NCBI GenBank assembly: GCA_021741145.1
Contig: JAIOYK010000011.1
Span: 1 to 64,000, forward strand
Direction: 5' to 3'
DNA from: Rhodospirillum sp.
Lineage (GTDB): Bacteria > Pseudomonadota > Alphaproteobacteria > Rhodospirillales > Rhodospirillaceae
Length of the DNA: 64,000 nucleotides
Shown: positions 8,523-18,200 of the stretch, in pieces
Layout: the number at the start of each line of letters is the position of its first letter
How positions within the stretch are numbered: position 1 is the stretch's first letter
Made by a program: the position numbers and the translations under genes
Notes under the pieces: generated by a model
Told to the model about the DNA's origin: nothing
Database searches by the model: none
What the model saw: the letters and a program-made list of their open reading frames with translations, nothing else

Positions 8523-9728
8523 TTAGCCTGCCTCCACCGCTTTAGGGGGAGACGCCATGGCGCGTCCCTTCCGGGTTTGGGCGAGCCGGGCGGCGCGTTT
8601 CCGTCCCCAGATGATCACCCCGGTTATCGAAAGTCCGCAGATCACCAAACCCAGGACCGCGATGAGGATCCGTCCGGGAAGGCCCAGGATATGGCCGCCG
8701 TGGATCGGCCCCTGAAGGGTGGTGAAGATCTCCCCCGCCGTGCCCTCGCCGGGGATCATCGCCTGGAGGAACCGCCCCTCCGTGCCCTCGAAGAACAGCC
8801 AGGGCTGACCCAGGGGGGCGTCGTGGTCGCCGTAACCCACGGCGAAATAGTTCCGGTCGGCGCTGAAGTAGATGGCCATCGGTGGTTCGGGCAGGGCGCG
8901 CCGCTCTCCTTCCGCCTCACCCAGCGCGAGCATTTGGGGATAATCCAGGGCGGGCTCTCCCAGTTCCTCCGGCGGAAGAGCCCCGCGCTCGTACCAGACA
9001 TTGGGCGGTACGGGGGAGAAGAGGGAGACAGCGGGTTTAAAGACCTCCTCGGGCAGGTTCATGGCGATGGAACTGATGGCGATGGGCAGCAGGATCATCC
9101 AGGCCCAGAGCCCCCCCGCCCGGTGGAGGTCCAGGGCGAGGCGGTAGCCGCCGCCCCGTTTCACCGTCCAGGCCGTCTTCCATTTGCGGAAAAAGGGACG
9201 CCCCCGGGGGAAGGTCAGGACCAGGGCCACCAGACAGTCCAGGGTCCAGAGGATGGCCACGCCTCCCATGAGGTAAAGGCCCCAATTGCCAGGCAAGGCC
9301 AGGGTGTGGTGGAACTCGTAGAGAAAAGGGATGAGGTTCTTCGCCTCGAAGCAGCAGTCGCCCCAGGTGCGGGTGCCCAGGGTCTCGCCGGTGACCGGGT
9401 CCAGGTAGACCCAGTCGTCGATATCCGGAACCGAGCCGGTCTCCGGATCCGGGCGGGCAAGGCCGACGGCGAGGGCGGCATGGCCCGGCTCGCCCTCGCT
9501 TTCGATATAAAGGATGTCGAGGGCCGGATGGTCGGCCCCGGCACGCACCGCCAGGGTCGCCAGATCCAGGGGAAGCCCCTGGCCCGGAGCCTCGTAAAAG
9601 GTGGGGTTAAGGGCCTCGTCGATCTCGTGCTGGAAGGCCAGGATCGAGCCGGTCAGCCCGGCCAGGGCGAGGAAAATCGCCGTGGCCAAGCCGATGTATC
9701 GGTGGGTGAGGACAAGAAGGATGCGCAT
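8523..9728 (-). CDS. PepSY-associated TM protein (iron-uptake linked, PiuB-like)
   Basis: A 401-aa membrane protein of the PepSY_TM family. It opens with a helix (RYIGLATAIFLALAGLTGSILAFQHEID), followed by a periplasmic region, two central helices around LYLMGGVAILWTLDCLVALVLTF and LWAWMILLPIAISSIAM, and a last helix IAVLGLVICGLSITGVIIWGRKR. PepSY_TM proteins next to siderophore receptors are proposed to help reduce or release ferric siderophore at the inner membrane. That role is inference here. The gene starts six bases after the receptor stop, so it shares the receptor transcript. Confidence 0.88.
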   Translation of the reverse strand: MRILLVLTHRYIGLATAIFLALAGLTGSILAFQHEIDEALNPTFYEAPGQGLPLDLATLAVRAGADHPALDILYIESEGEPGHAALAVGLARPDPETGSVPDIDDWVYLDPVTGETLGTRTWGDCCFEAKNLIPFLYEFHHTLALPGNWGLYLMGGVAILWTLDCLVALVLTFPRGRPFFRKWKTAWTVKRGGGYRLALDLHRAGGLWAWMILLPIAISSIAMNLPEEVFKPAVSLFSPVPPNVWYERGALPPEELGEPALDYPQMLALGEAEGERRALPEPPMAIYFSADRNYFAVGYGDHDAPLGQPWLFFEGTEGRFLQAMIPGEGTAGEIFTTLQGPIHGGHILGLPGRILIAVLGLVICGLSITGVIIWGRKRAARLAQTRKGRAMASPPKAVEAG

Positions 9729-9734
9729 GACCGC

Positions 9735-12209
9735 TTACCAGCTATAGGTCAGTCTGGCGTTCACCCGCAGTCCCGGGCCGTAGTAGCAGGAGTTATAGGC
9801 GCAGGTGGTGACATAGTCGGTGTCCAACAGGTTGTTGGCGTTGACCTGAAAGCGGGTGTTCTCGGTGATGTCGTAGCGGGCCATGGCGTCGACCAGCACG
9901 TAGTCCGCCGTGCGCGAGGTGTTTTCCCGGTCGTTGAAGGTGGAGCCAACGAAGCGCATGCCACTTCCCAGGGCCAGACCCTTCAGGGGGCCGGAGCCGA
10001 AGGTATACCCCAGCCAGGCCGTGGCCGTGTGCTCGGGTACGAGCACCGGGGTCTTGCCCAGGTCCACGTCGTTGCTTTTGGTCACCTCGGCGTCGGTGTA
10101 GGTGTAGGACGCGCTCATGTCCCAACCGTCGAACAGGCTGGCCTTGGCCTCCAATTCCACACCCTGGGAGCGGACTTCCCCGGCGAGGACCGAGTTGTTG
10201 ATGTCGGCGGGGTCCCGGGTCAGGACGTTGGTCTTGGTGGTGCGGAAGACCGCGGCGGTGAACAGGGCGTTGATGTCCTCGGGCTGGTATTTGATGCCCA
10301 CTTCGTATTGGGTCGAGCGTTGGGGATCATAGGTCTTACCGTCGACGCTGGTGCCCTCGGTGGGGACGAAGCCTTGGGTGAAGCCGAAATAGGGAGCGAT
10401 GCCGTTGTCGAAGACATAGGTGATGCCCGCCCGCCCGGTGAAGGCGGCGTCGGTCTTGACCTCCGTGGTGTTGGTCAGTCGTTGCTCCGTGGTTTGCTCC
10501 ATCCAGGAGTAGCGCCCACCCAGGGTCAGGATCAGGTTATCATACAGGGTGATCTGGTCTTGGGCGTAGATCCCGGCCTGGGCCAGCCGTTGCTCGGTTT
10601 CCTGATAGGGGGCGGGCAGACTTACGCCGGTGTAGGCCACGTTGGTGATGTCCAGGGAGTCCACCACGCCGTTGGAATAGCTGAAGCTATCCTTGCTGTA
10701 GCTGAAGTCCGCGCCCATCAACAGGACGTGATCGGTGGGACCGGCGGAGAAATCCGACTGGACCTGGTTGTCGATGGCGACTTGATCGAGGACATCGGGC
10801 GCGGCCCAGACGGAGCGGTTCAGGGTGGTGTTGTCCGCGTCCAGGCCATCCGCGGTCACAGCCTGGTAATCCACGTCCACGTGGGTATAACGGGCGACCT
10901 GCCGGATCGACCACATGTCGTTGAAGCGGTGGGAGAAGTCGTAGCCGAAATCCACCTGTTCCTGCTTGAACCGATCAAAACCCGGCTCGCCGGCCACCAC
11001 GTCGGTGCGGCCGACGGTCTCGTTGGCGAAGGTGTTGAACTGGGTGCCCCGGGAATCCTTCAGGTAGGTGGCCATCAGGGTCAGATTGGTGTCTTCCGTG
11101 GGATTCCAGGTCACCGCGGGGGCGAAGAAGATGCGGTCGTTGTCCTGTTCGGTTCCGTCGTTGTAGTCGAATTCCGTATCAGCCTGACGCACCAGTCCGG
11201 TCAGGCGGAAGAGCAGGGCCTCGTCCTCGGTGGCCGCGCCGCCGATGTCGAATCCGCCCTCGAAGGTGTTCCAGTTGCCGCCTTCCAGGTAGACCTCCTG
11301 GCGCATGTCCGCGCGCGGACGCTTGGTGGTGCGGTCGATGACGCCGCCCGCTTCGGCCTGGCCGTAAAGGGCGCCGCTGGGGCCGCGCATGATGTCCACC
11401 CGCTCCATGCCATAGGGCTCGGTGGTGGGGACGGCGAAAGCGTTGCCGACCATGCGCAGGCCGTCCCGGAAGGAGCCGGTGGTGGTCGCGTAGAACCCCC
11501 GGATGTTGATGGAATCATAGCCCCGGGGGTCCACGCCGTAGTGGTCGACCAGGACGCCTGGGCTGTAGCGGACGGCCTCGGCCACGGTCTTGACGTCCCG
11601 ATCCTCCATTTCCTCGCGGGCGATGACGGAAATGGATTGGGGTGTCTCGAGGATGGGGGTGTCGGTTTTGGTGGCGGCCACGGAATAGTAGGAGACGTAG
11701 CCTTCCGTCCCCTCGTAGGAGGTGATACTCCGCAAGCCTTCCACGCGGACCGCGTCCAGGGTCGTGTGCTCGCCTTCGGACAGGGGCGCCAGGGTGACCA
11801 CGCCGGGACCAGTTTCCATGTAAAGGAGACCCGTGCCGCTCAACAGGCGGGTGAGCGCGTCTCCGGCCGCCATGGTTCCGGAAATCCCGGGAGAGGTCCG
11901 ACCCTTGGCGAGGTCCGATGCGTAGCCCAATTGCCAGCCCGTGATGGTCGTGAAGCGGTCCAGGGCGTCGGCCAGGGGTTGGGCGGGAATGTCGAAGGTC
12001 ATTTTTCGCGCGGGGCCGGACGCCTGGGCGAGGGCCTCGGTTGGCTCCGGGGAGGGCGTGCCCGCCGTGGAGATAGCCGCGGAGACCGGGGCGGGGGTCA
12101 GGCAAGGAGCGAGGGCGAGGATGGTGGCGAGCGCCGTGCCTCCCAGGGGGACGCGGCGACTGGGTCGGATCGGCGCCAGGGGCGCGGGGCGGTGTTCGGT
12201 TCGTGACAT
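9735..12209 (-). CDS. TonB-dependent siderophore receptor with STN signalling domain
   Basis: An 824-aa outer-membrane receptor. After a signal peptide comes an STN (secretin/TonB N-terminal) domain at about residues 70-145 (MTFDIPAQPLADALDRFTTITGW). A plug domain starts near ETPQSISVIAREEMEDRDV, and a 22-strand barrel ends in the expected aromatic residue (RLTYSW). The STN domain contacts an anti-sigma factor, and the FecR and FecI-type sigma genes lie immediately upstream. This is therefore a cell-surface signalling transducer that should induce its own expression when the cognate siderophore binds. The sequence groups with ferric-siderophore (FpvA/FoxA-like) receptors, but the ligand cannot be read. 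Confidence 0.93.
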   Translation of the reverse strand: MSRTEHRPAPLAPIRPSRRVPLGGTALATILALAPCLTPAPVSAAISTAGTPSPEPTEALAQASGPARKMTFDIPAQPLADALDRFTTITGWQLGYASDLAKGRTSPGISGTMAAGDALTRLLSGTGLLYMETGPGVVTLAPLSEGEHTTLDAVRVEGLRSITSYEGTEGYVSYYSVAATKTDTPILETPQSISVIAREEMEDRDVKTVAEAVRYSPGVLVDHYGVDPRGYDSINIRGFYATTTGSFRDGLRMVGNAFAVPTTEPYGMERVDIMRGPSGALYGQAEAGGVIDRTTKRPRADMRQEVYLEGGNWNTFEGGFDIGGAATEDEALLFRLTGLVRQADTEFDYNDGTEQDNDRIFFAPAVTWNPTEDTNLTLMATYLKDSRGTQFNTFANETVGRTDVVAGEPGFDRFKQEQVDFGYDFSHRFNDMWSIRQVARYTHVDVDYQAVTADGLDADNTTLNRSVWAAPDVLDQVAIDNQVQSDFSAGPTDHVLLMGADFSYSKDSFSYSNGVVDSLDITNVAYTGVSLPAPYQETEQRLAQAGIYAQDQITLYDNLILTLGGRYSWMEQTTEQRLTNTTEVKTDAAFTGRAGITYVFDNGIAPYFGFTQGFVPTEGTSVDGKTYDPQRSTQYEVGIKYQPEDINALFTAAVFRTTKTNVLTRDPADINNSVLAGEVRSQGVELEAKASLFDGWDMSASYTYTDAEVTKSNDVDLGKTPVLVPEHTATAWLGYTFGSGPLKGLALGSGMRFVGSTFNDRENTSRTADYVLVDAMARYDITENTRFQVNANNLLDTDYVTTCAYNSCYYGPGLRVNARLTYSW

Positions 12210-12253
12210 GGATATCCCTCTCGTATCCCAAGAAAGAAGCGGTCGTTTCGTCT

Positions 12254-12275
12254 ATTATTGAAAATGAGACGCATT
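12254..12275 (-). promoter_or_regulatory. Weak Fur-like / promoter region upstream of the receptor
   Basis: An AT-rich patch, ATTATTGAAAATGAGACGCATT, lies about 45-65 bases before the receptor start in the fecR-receptor gap. It resembles a degenerate Fur site or the region preceding a FecI-type promoter. The match is partial, so this is only a candidate. Confidence 0.3.
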
Positions 12276-12346
12276 CGCCGTTCTGGATTAGAGACGTTGG
12301 GAATGGCCTAGGCTCTTACGGGTTTGTGACTTTGTGGACCCAGTTT

Positions 12347-13408
12347 TTAGTGGACGATCAACAGATAGGGGGAAATGCCCGTGACGGTCGCCAAGGTAAT
12401 CCGGGCGAGGGAGCGGACGATGTTTTCCGGATCATCCAGGCGGTAACTTCCGGAAATCTTGATGCCGGCCAAGCGGTCGTTCGCCAGGAGGATGACTCCC
12501 GGGAAAGAGCGATCTAGCTCGGCCAGGACGACCCCGAAGGGTTGGTCATGAAAGGTCAGCCGCCCGTCGAGCCAGGCGAAGTCATCTTCTGATGGGATGA
12601 TCCTGGTAAGCTGGCCCTCCGCGGTGACGGAGGCCCCTTGTCCCAGGGTCAGGCGTTCCATTCGGATCCCTGATTCCGTCCCCCGTTGTGCGCGGGTCTC
12701 CACGGTGCCATGGCGCACGGCGACCTGGGTGTGCCCGTTGTCCGTTTCCACGGAGAAGCGGGTGCCCACGACGGTGATCTTGGCTTCCGGTGTTTCCACC
12801 GTGAATCCATGGCCCGGCGCGCGGGGTGTGACCTCGAAATAGGCCGCGCCCCGACGGAGCATGACTCTGGGGTCCTGGGACGTGCCCGCCAGGTCGAAGG
12901 CGCTGTCGCTGTCCAGGGTCACGGTCGAGCCATCGGGGAGGGCGACCTTCCGGCGTTCGCCCACGGCCGTGGCGTGGTCGGCGAAGGCTTGGACCCATTG
13001 CCCCTGGACCCAATCCCCGCCCCAATCCCAGTCTGGGAGAAGCAACCCGCTGGCAAGGCACAGCAGGGCCGCCGCGGCCATATTCGCCCATCGGTGTGAA
13101 TGGGGATGGTTTTTGGGGAAGGCCTCGCCCTTGCCCGGCGATGGCATCGACATCGGGGAGGGGGCCATCCATGGCGCCGTTTGGCGGGCCGCCTGGATCA
13201 GGGCATCGGAGTCCCAGAGAGCCTGGACTTGGTCATGGGCGCTCCGGTGCTCGGGCGCTTCGGCGAGCCAAGCCTGGAATGCCCGCCGCTCGTGGGCCGG
13301 GACGTCGGGAGCCCGCAGCCGGATCACCCAGGACAGGGCCGCCTCCCGGGGGGACGCTGGCACGCCATCTCGTGCCCTCCCATCGGTGGTCATCCATGGC
13401 TCCGTCAC
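12347..13408 (-). CDS. fecR: FecR-type anti-sigma regulator
   Basis: A 353-aa inner-membrane regulator. The N-terminal cytoplasmic domain (DUF4880-like: EAALSWVIRLRAPDVPAHERRAFQAWLAEAPEHRSAHDQV) binds the sigma factor. A single membrane segment lies near residues 109-125 (ANMAAAALLCLASGLLL). The periplasmic FecR domain (VGERRKVALPDGSTVTLDSDSAFDL) receives the signal from the receptor STN domain. It starts at GTG, 74 bases after the sigma gene stop, and is followed by the receptor gene, the classic sigma-regulator-receptor order. Confidence 0.93.
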   Translation of the reverse strand: MTEPWMTTDGRARDGVPASPREAALSWVIRLRAPDVPAHERRAFQAWLAEAPEHRSAHDQVQALWDSDALIQAARQTAPWMAPSPMSMPSPGKGEAFPKNHPHSHRWANMAAAALLCLASGLLLPDWDWGGDWVQGQWVQAFADHATAVGERRKVALPDGSTVTLDSDSAFDLAGTSQDPRVMLRRGAAYFEVTPRAPGHGFTVETPEAKITVVGTRFSVETDNGHTQVAVRHGTVETRAQRGTESGIRMERLTLGQGASVTAEGQLTRIIPSEDDFAWLDGRLTFHDQPFGVVLAELDRSFPGVILLANDRLAGIKISGSYRLDDPENIVRSLARITLATVTGISPYLLIVH

Positions 13409-13482
13409 GGTGTTCTCCTTCGCTGGCTCACGTCTTGCCTCTTGTTAAGACGTTTCATGATCCCCGATGCCTTCATGGAAAA

Positions 13483-13998
13483 TCACTTTTCCTCCATGGC
13501 CATGAGGCAGTGGGCCAAGGCGAGGCGCATATCCTTGTAAACAGTGCTTTCCGAAATCCCCAGTTGGCGGGCGATCTCGGGATAGGAGAGGCCCTCCACT
13601 CGGGCTAGGCAGAAAATCCGCCGGGTCCGCTCCGGCAGCTTCTGGAGCGCCTTGGACAGGCGTTCGACGGACTGCCGGTCCGATGTCGTTTGCTCGGGCG
13701 AGGCGGTCGGAGACGCGACGGTGCGGGCGTGGTTCTCGAAGTTGGACCGGTCCAACAGGCGGTCTCCTCGCCGTTCGTGGCGCAGGTGATCAAGGGCGAG
13801 ATTGCGACCGGTCTGGAATAAGAAGGAGGGAAGATGGTCGACTTGGCCTCGGTCGACGGCGCGCGCGACCCGGATGTATGTCTCTTGGGCCAGATCCTCC
13901 GCTGTGTCCCGACAGGACACCATGCGGAACAGGCGCCAAACCAAGGCTGATCGTCGCGTCGTGAAGAGACGTTCCAAGGCTTGGCGGGCGGATGTCAT
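13483..13998 (-). CDS. fecI: ECF sigma factor, FecI type (iron starvation)
   Basis: A 171-aa ECF sigma factor. Region 2 includes ALVWRLFRMVSCRDTAEDLAQETYIRV. Region 4 is a helix-turn-helix, LPERTRRIFCLARVEGLSYPEIARQLGISESTVYKDMRLAL. The FecI subgroup is assigned from these signatures and the adjacent fecR and TonB receptor. It directs RNA polymerase to the receptor promoter on siderophore sensing. A Fur-like box about 65-80 bases upstream suggests iron repression. Confidence 0.93.
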   Translation of the reverse strand: MTSARQALERLFTTRRSALVWRLFRMVSCRDTAEDLAQETYIRVARAVDRGQVDHLPSFLFQTGRNLALDHLRHERRGDRLLDRSNFENHARTVASPTASPEQTTSDRQSVERLSKALQKLPERTRRIFCLARVEGLSYPEIARQLGISESTVYKDMRLALAHCLMAMEEK

Positions 13999-14060
13999 GG
14001 ACAGAGGGAGATCCTTGGCGACCCCGAGCCGGGGCGAAGAAGATTTTCCGTTTCTTATCG

Positions 14061-14080
14061 CATTTAATAATCATTCTCAA
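14061..14080 (-). promoter_or_regulatory. Candidate Fur box upstream of the ECF sigma gene
   Basis: Read on the minus strand the site is TTGAGAATGATTATTAAATG, which agrees well with the left and central part of the Fur consensus GATAATGATAATCATTATC. It sits in a markedly AT-rich patch between the sigma gene and imuA, so iron-repressed transcription of the sigma gene is likely. Confidence 0.6.
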
Positions 14081-14108
14081 ATACAAAATATGTTACCTCT
14101 GAGCGGCG

Positions 14109-14861
14109 TCATGAAACATTGATCCCGGAAAGGATCCCTGTCTCCTCGTCCCATTCCAAGGTCCAGGCACGCGGACTTCCACCCCGGCAACGGTCCAGGA
14201 CAACCCGCCAGCGGGCGGGGCCTGGCCCTCCCCAGGGGGGGGGGTGGGAGGGGAGGGTCGAAAGCCGCCAGCGGGTGGTGGCCGCCCCCGGAGCGCTTCC
14301 CGCGGCGCGGCTGTCCGCGCCCGGGTCGAGGAGGGGATCGCCGTCGTGATCGTGGCGCAGGCGACCCAGGACGAGTCCCGTGGCCCCCCCGCTCTCGGCG
14401 GCCAGTTGGAGGCGCCGGGCGGCGGTCAGGTCCAGGCTGTCCACCTGACCGACCACGGCCCCCAGGGCGGGACAGCGCAGGCCTTCCTCCATGCACCAGA
14501 GGACCCCGGCCCCATCCTGGCTTCGGGTCAGCAGCAGCCGCCCGGGGGCGAGGCCCAGGGCGGCCAGTCCGGGGGCATGGATGGTATCGTCCCGTCCCAT
14601 TTCCAGGCACCAGAGAATCGGTCCCCGTCCCTCGGACAGGCGGGCCGCGAGGAGACCGGTGAAGGCCGTGGCCGCCCCATCGAAGGCCGTCGGGCCCGCC
14701 ACCACTTGGTGCAGACAGGCCACGGGCAGTCCGCCCCAGGGCAGGACCCCATCCACCGCCGCGACGCCCAGGGGACGCACGGGCGCCGGGGGGCGGCCGC
14801 CCCGCTCGACACGGCGCACATGGGCTCGCAAGGCGTCCAAGGTGGGTCGGGCTTGGGGCAT
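14109..14861 (-). CDS. imuA: ImuA, SOS mutagenesis accessory protein
   Basis: A 250-aa RecA/SulA-like fold protein. Recognisable ImuA features are the N-terminal LDALRAHVRRVE, the GVAAVDGVLPWGGLPVACLHQVV segment (RecA-like start of the core) and ILWCLEMGRDDTIHAPGLAALGLAPGRLLLTRSQDGAGVLWCMEEGLRC. It normally precedes imuB and dnaE2 in one operon. Here it is alone, with its own perfect LexA box 17-31 bases upstream and a sigma/FecR/receptor locus following it. The tail (about 205-250) is Pro/Gly/Arg rich. Confidence 0.9.
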   Translation of the reverse strand: MPQARPTLDALRAHVRRVERGGRPPAPVRPLGVAAVDGVLPWGGLPVACLHQVVAGPTAFDGAATAFTGLLAARLSEGRGPILWCLEMGRDDTIHAPGLAALGLAPGRLLLTRSQDGAGVLWCMEEGLRCPALGAVVGQVDSLDLTAARRLQLAAESGGATGLVLGRLRHDHDGDPLLDPGADSRAAGSAPGAATTRWRLSTLPSHPPPWGGPGPARWRVVLDRCRGGSPRAWTLEWDEETGILSGINVS

Positions 14862-14877
14862 GGGGGATCCTTGAGTT

Positions 14878-14892
14878 GTTCTTTTTTTGTTC
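14878..14892. promoter_or_regulatory. LexA box upstream of imuA
   Basis: GTTCTTTTTTTGTTC is a perfect GTTC-N7-GTTC site, identical to the box before imuB. The flanks also agree (CTA then TTCTTGTTT- or TTCCTGTTTT-like sequence and CAAGGC further on), as if one promoter region had been duplicated. Confidence 0.9.
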
Positions 14893-15204
14893 TATTTCTT
14901 GTTTCACTCCAAGGCAAGGGGGATGGTGTCGGGAGTCCGCTTTGCGCGCCGAGGGCTTTTGCGGTAGTCTAGAAACTGCGGTATCCATGGGAAGTGCTTC
15001 CAGGACAGAATTTTCCGTCGTGTGTGTGGGCAAGGTATCCGTTCATCGACGGGGCGGGCTGCGCCGAACCGGAGTCGGAAGGAAGCGCCAAGGGATGATG
15101 ACCATCCAATCGCCCGGGGATATTGGCTTCGGTGCCTTCCGCCGAAGCCTTGACGCCCCGCACTCTCGCCCATCCTCCATCATGGTCCCTTGGGTTTTTC
15201 TCGA
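14893..15204. other. Divergent intergenic region imuA / GGDEF-EAL gene
   Basis: About 310 bases between the imuA LexA box and the next gene. No ORF with good composition was found on either strand, and no clear sigma-70 promoter for the plus-strand gene. Confidence 0.5.
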
Positions 15205-18200
15205 ATGCGAATAGTCTCGGTTTTCATTGCCCTGGCGGTGGTGGTCTGGATCGCCGTTCTTGGCGACATGAACCGGCGGGCCGACGCGCATTTGGCCAAC
15301 CGCCTACGCGCCGCTCAGGTCGGCACCGATAGCACCCTGGATCGGATCCAGCGGACGGAGAATATGGTGCTCTCCGCCCTCATGGACCGCGAGACCCTGT
15401 TCTCGGCTCTGGAGGACCTCGACGGTGCGGCGACGAAGGACGAGTGGGACCTCGCGCGGGAAAGGCTTGAAGTCAACATGAATCGCCGCCGCGCGCGCGG
15501 CGGCGATGACGCGCTTCAAACCCATGTCCTGCTTGAGGAGGCCCTGCTTGAGGAGGCCCTGCTTGAGGGAGCCCTGCTGGACCGAGAAGGGCGTGTGCTC
15601 TGGCGGGACGCGGGACGTGGAAGCCGTGCCCCCGGGGTGAACAGCCGGGACCATTCACTTCTGGTGGCCCGTGCCTTGGCGGACGCCACCCGTGTTCAGG
15701 GGGTGGTGCCAGGGGAGGGGTATGTGGTGGTCGACCCGCTGGTTGATGGGACCAAGGTGCTGGGGGTCCTGAAGGCGGTGATGCCCTTCGCTGCTCTGAC
15801 GGCTACCTTGGAGGCGGAAATACCGGTCGTCGCCACCTTCCAAATCCATCTGGGGGCGGGACCGGGTCTCGGTGCCGGGGGCGGCACCAGCGGCCCCATT
15901 CTGGCCGCCTTGGACCGGGACGCGATGGCCCGGGGGTTGACCTCCGGCGAGCCCTTCGCCCTGTTCGCCAAGGGGCGGTCCGGCGCGGCGCTGTTTCTGC
16001 CCCTTGCTGATTTCCAGGGGCGGACCGTGGGATATCTGGTCGGAACCTGGCCAACGGAGGCTTATCGGGTGGTTCAAAGGGTTATTCTGCCCCTGTTGAC
16101 CGGCGGTACCGTCCTAGCGCTGCTGTTTTGTCTGACCGTCCTGAAGCTGCGCGCGATCTGGGGCCAAGCCGAGCGGGAGCGCAACCACTTGGCCGCGGTC
16201 ACCGACACCATGGCCGAAGGTCTGCTTGTCATGGACGCCTCCAACCGGATCGCCATGGTGAATGCCGCGGCGGAAAGCCTGCTGGGCTACAAGGCGGGGG
16301 AAATGATCGGCCAGATCGCCCATGACCTGTTCCATGCCCATTCCTTCGACCCGAACTTCCATGGTCCCTTGGATCAATGCGCCATCCAAGAGGCCGTCGC
16401 CGAGCGCCGCGAGGTTCACCTGGAAACGGAATTCTTCCGGCGCCGTTCGGGCGAGATCTTCCCCGTCGAAGTTTTCTGTTCGCCCGTCGACGAGGCGGCT
16501 TTGAACCGGCGGCGGGCGGGGCAACCCCGATCCCCCTCCCGCTTCCGCCGGGTCCTGGAATGGCTGATGGGGTCGGTTCGCGGGGAGCGGGGCGAGCGGT
16601 CCTGGTCGGAGGGAGTCGCGGTGGTGACGTTCAGCGACCTGACGGAACGCCGCCATTCGGAGGCCACCTTGACCAAGCTGTCCCAGGCGGTGGAGCAAAG
16701 CTCCGCCAGCGTCGTCATCACCGACGCCGATGGGGTCATCGAATACGTCAACCCGGCCTTTACCCGGATCAGCGGATATGGTGCCGCGGAGGTCATGGGC
16801 CTGAAGCCCAGCCTGTTGAAGTCCGGTCACGTGCCATTGGAGACATACGAGGACTTGTGGGATAGCATCACCGGGGGGCGTGCCTGGAAAGGGGAGTTCC
16901 ATAATCGCCGCAAGGATGGATCCCTCTATTGGGAACGGGCCACCATCGCGCCCATCCGAGACAGAGAGGGAAAGATCACCCATTTCGTCGCGGTCAAGGA
17001 CGACGTCACGGATTGGAAGAACGTGGAACAGGAACTGTTCCACCGCGCCAACTATGACACTTTGACCGGCCTGCCCAACCGCCAGTTTCTCATGGATCGG
17101 CTGACCAACGCCCTGGCCGTGGCCCGGAGGGAGGGTCATTACGTGGCGGTTTTGTTCATGGACCTGGATCGCTTCAAACAGGTCAACGACAGTTTGGGAC
17201 ACACCGCGGGCGATGTGTTGCTGAAGCAGGCGGCCTCGCGCATGGCCGCGGTCCTGCGGCCCCAGGACACTCTCGGCCGCCTGGGTGGGGACGAGTTCCT
17301 GGTGGTTTCGACCGGCCTGAAGAGCGGAGCGGAGGCCGCGAAGGTCGCTACCCGTCTGCTGGAGGTCGCCCGCGCGCCCTTCACCATCGACAAACGGGAG
17401 ATTTTTGTCTCCGGCAGTATCGGGATCGGAATCGGACCCGGTCCCATCTCCGGCGAGGACGGCAAGCCCCCTTTGACCGCCCAGACTCTGCTCCGCCATG
17501 CCGACGCGGCGATGTATCTGGCCAAGGAACAGGGGCGGGACGGGTACCATTTTTTCACCCCGGATCTGGAGGCCAGCGTCCGGAGGCGCCTGACCATCGA
17601 GACGGGGCTGCGGACAGCGACCACGGACGGCAGCCTGCACCTGGAATTCCAGCCGGTGGTCGACAGCTTTTCCGGCAAGGTGGTCAAGGCCGAGGCCCTG
17701 CTGCGTTGGACTCACCCTCAACTGGGGGCCGTGGGGCCGGGCGAATTCATTCCCTTGGCCGAGGAAACGGGGCTGATCCTGAGTTTGGGGAATTGGGTGG
17801 TCAGTGCCGCCTGCGACGCGATCCTGGCCCTCGACCCGCCCCGGGATGGGTCCTTCCGCTTGGCCTTTAACGTGTCGAGCAAGCAGTTTTCCGATGACGT
17901 GCTGGGCGTCGTCGTCCAAGCCATGGAAAGCCGGAAGCTGGATCCCCGGGTCCTGGAGGTGGAAATCACCGAACGGCTGATGCTTGATTCGTCCTCGACC
18001 GCCCAGGACCAGTTGAACGCCTTACGCGCCAAAGGCGTGCGGGTGGCCATCGATGATTTCGGAACGGGCTATTCGGCGCTCAGCTATCTGACGCATTTCC
18101 ATATTGATACCCTGAAGATCGACCAGGGATTCGTTTCCGGGATCGTCGGGGATATGCGGGGCCAAGCCCTGATCGGGGCGATCATCGGCATGGCCCATGG

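Noticed and set aside
8499-12206. 1235-aa plus-strand ORF
   Set aside because: Antisense to the PepSY and TonB receptor genes, Gly/Val/Gln-rich without domains; a high-GC shadow frame.
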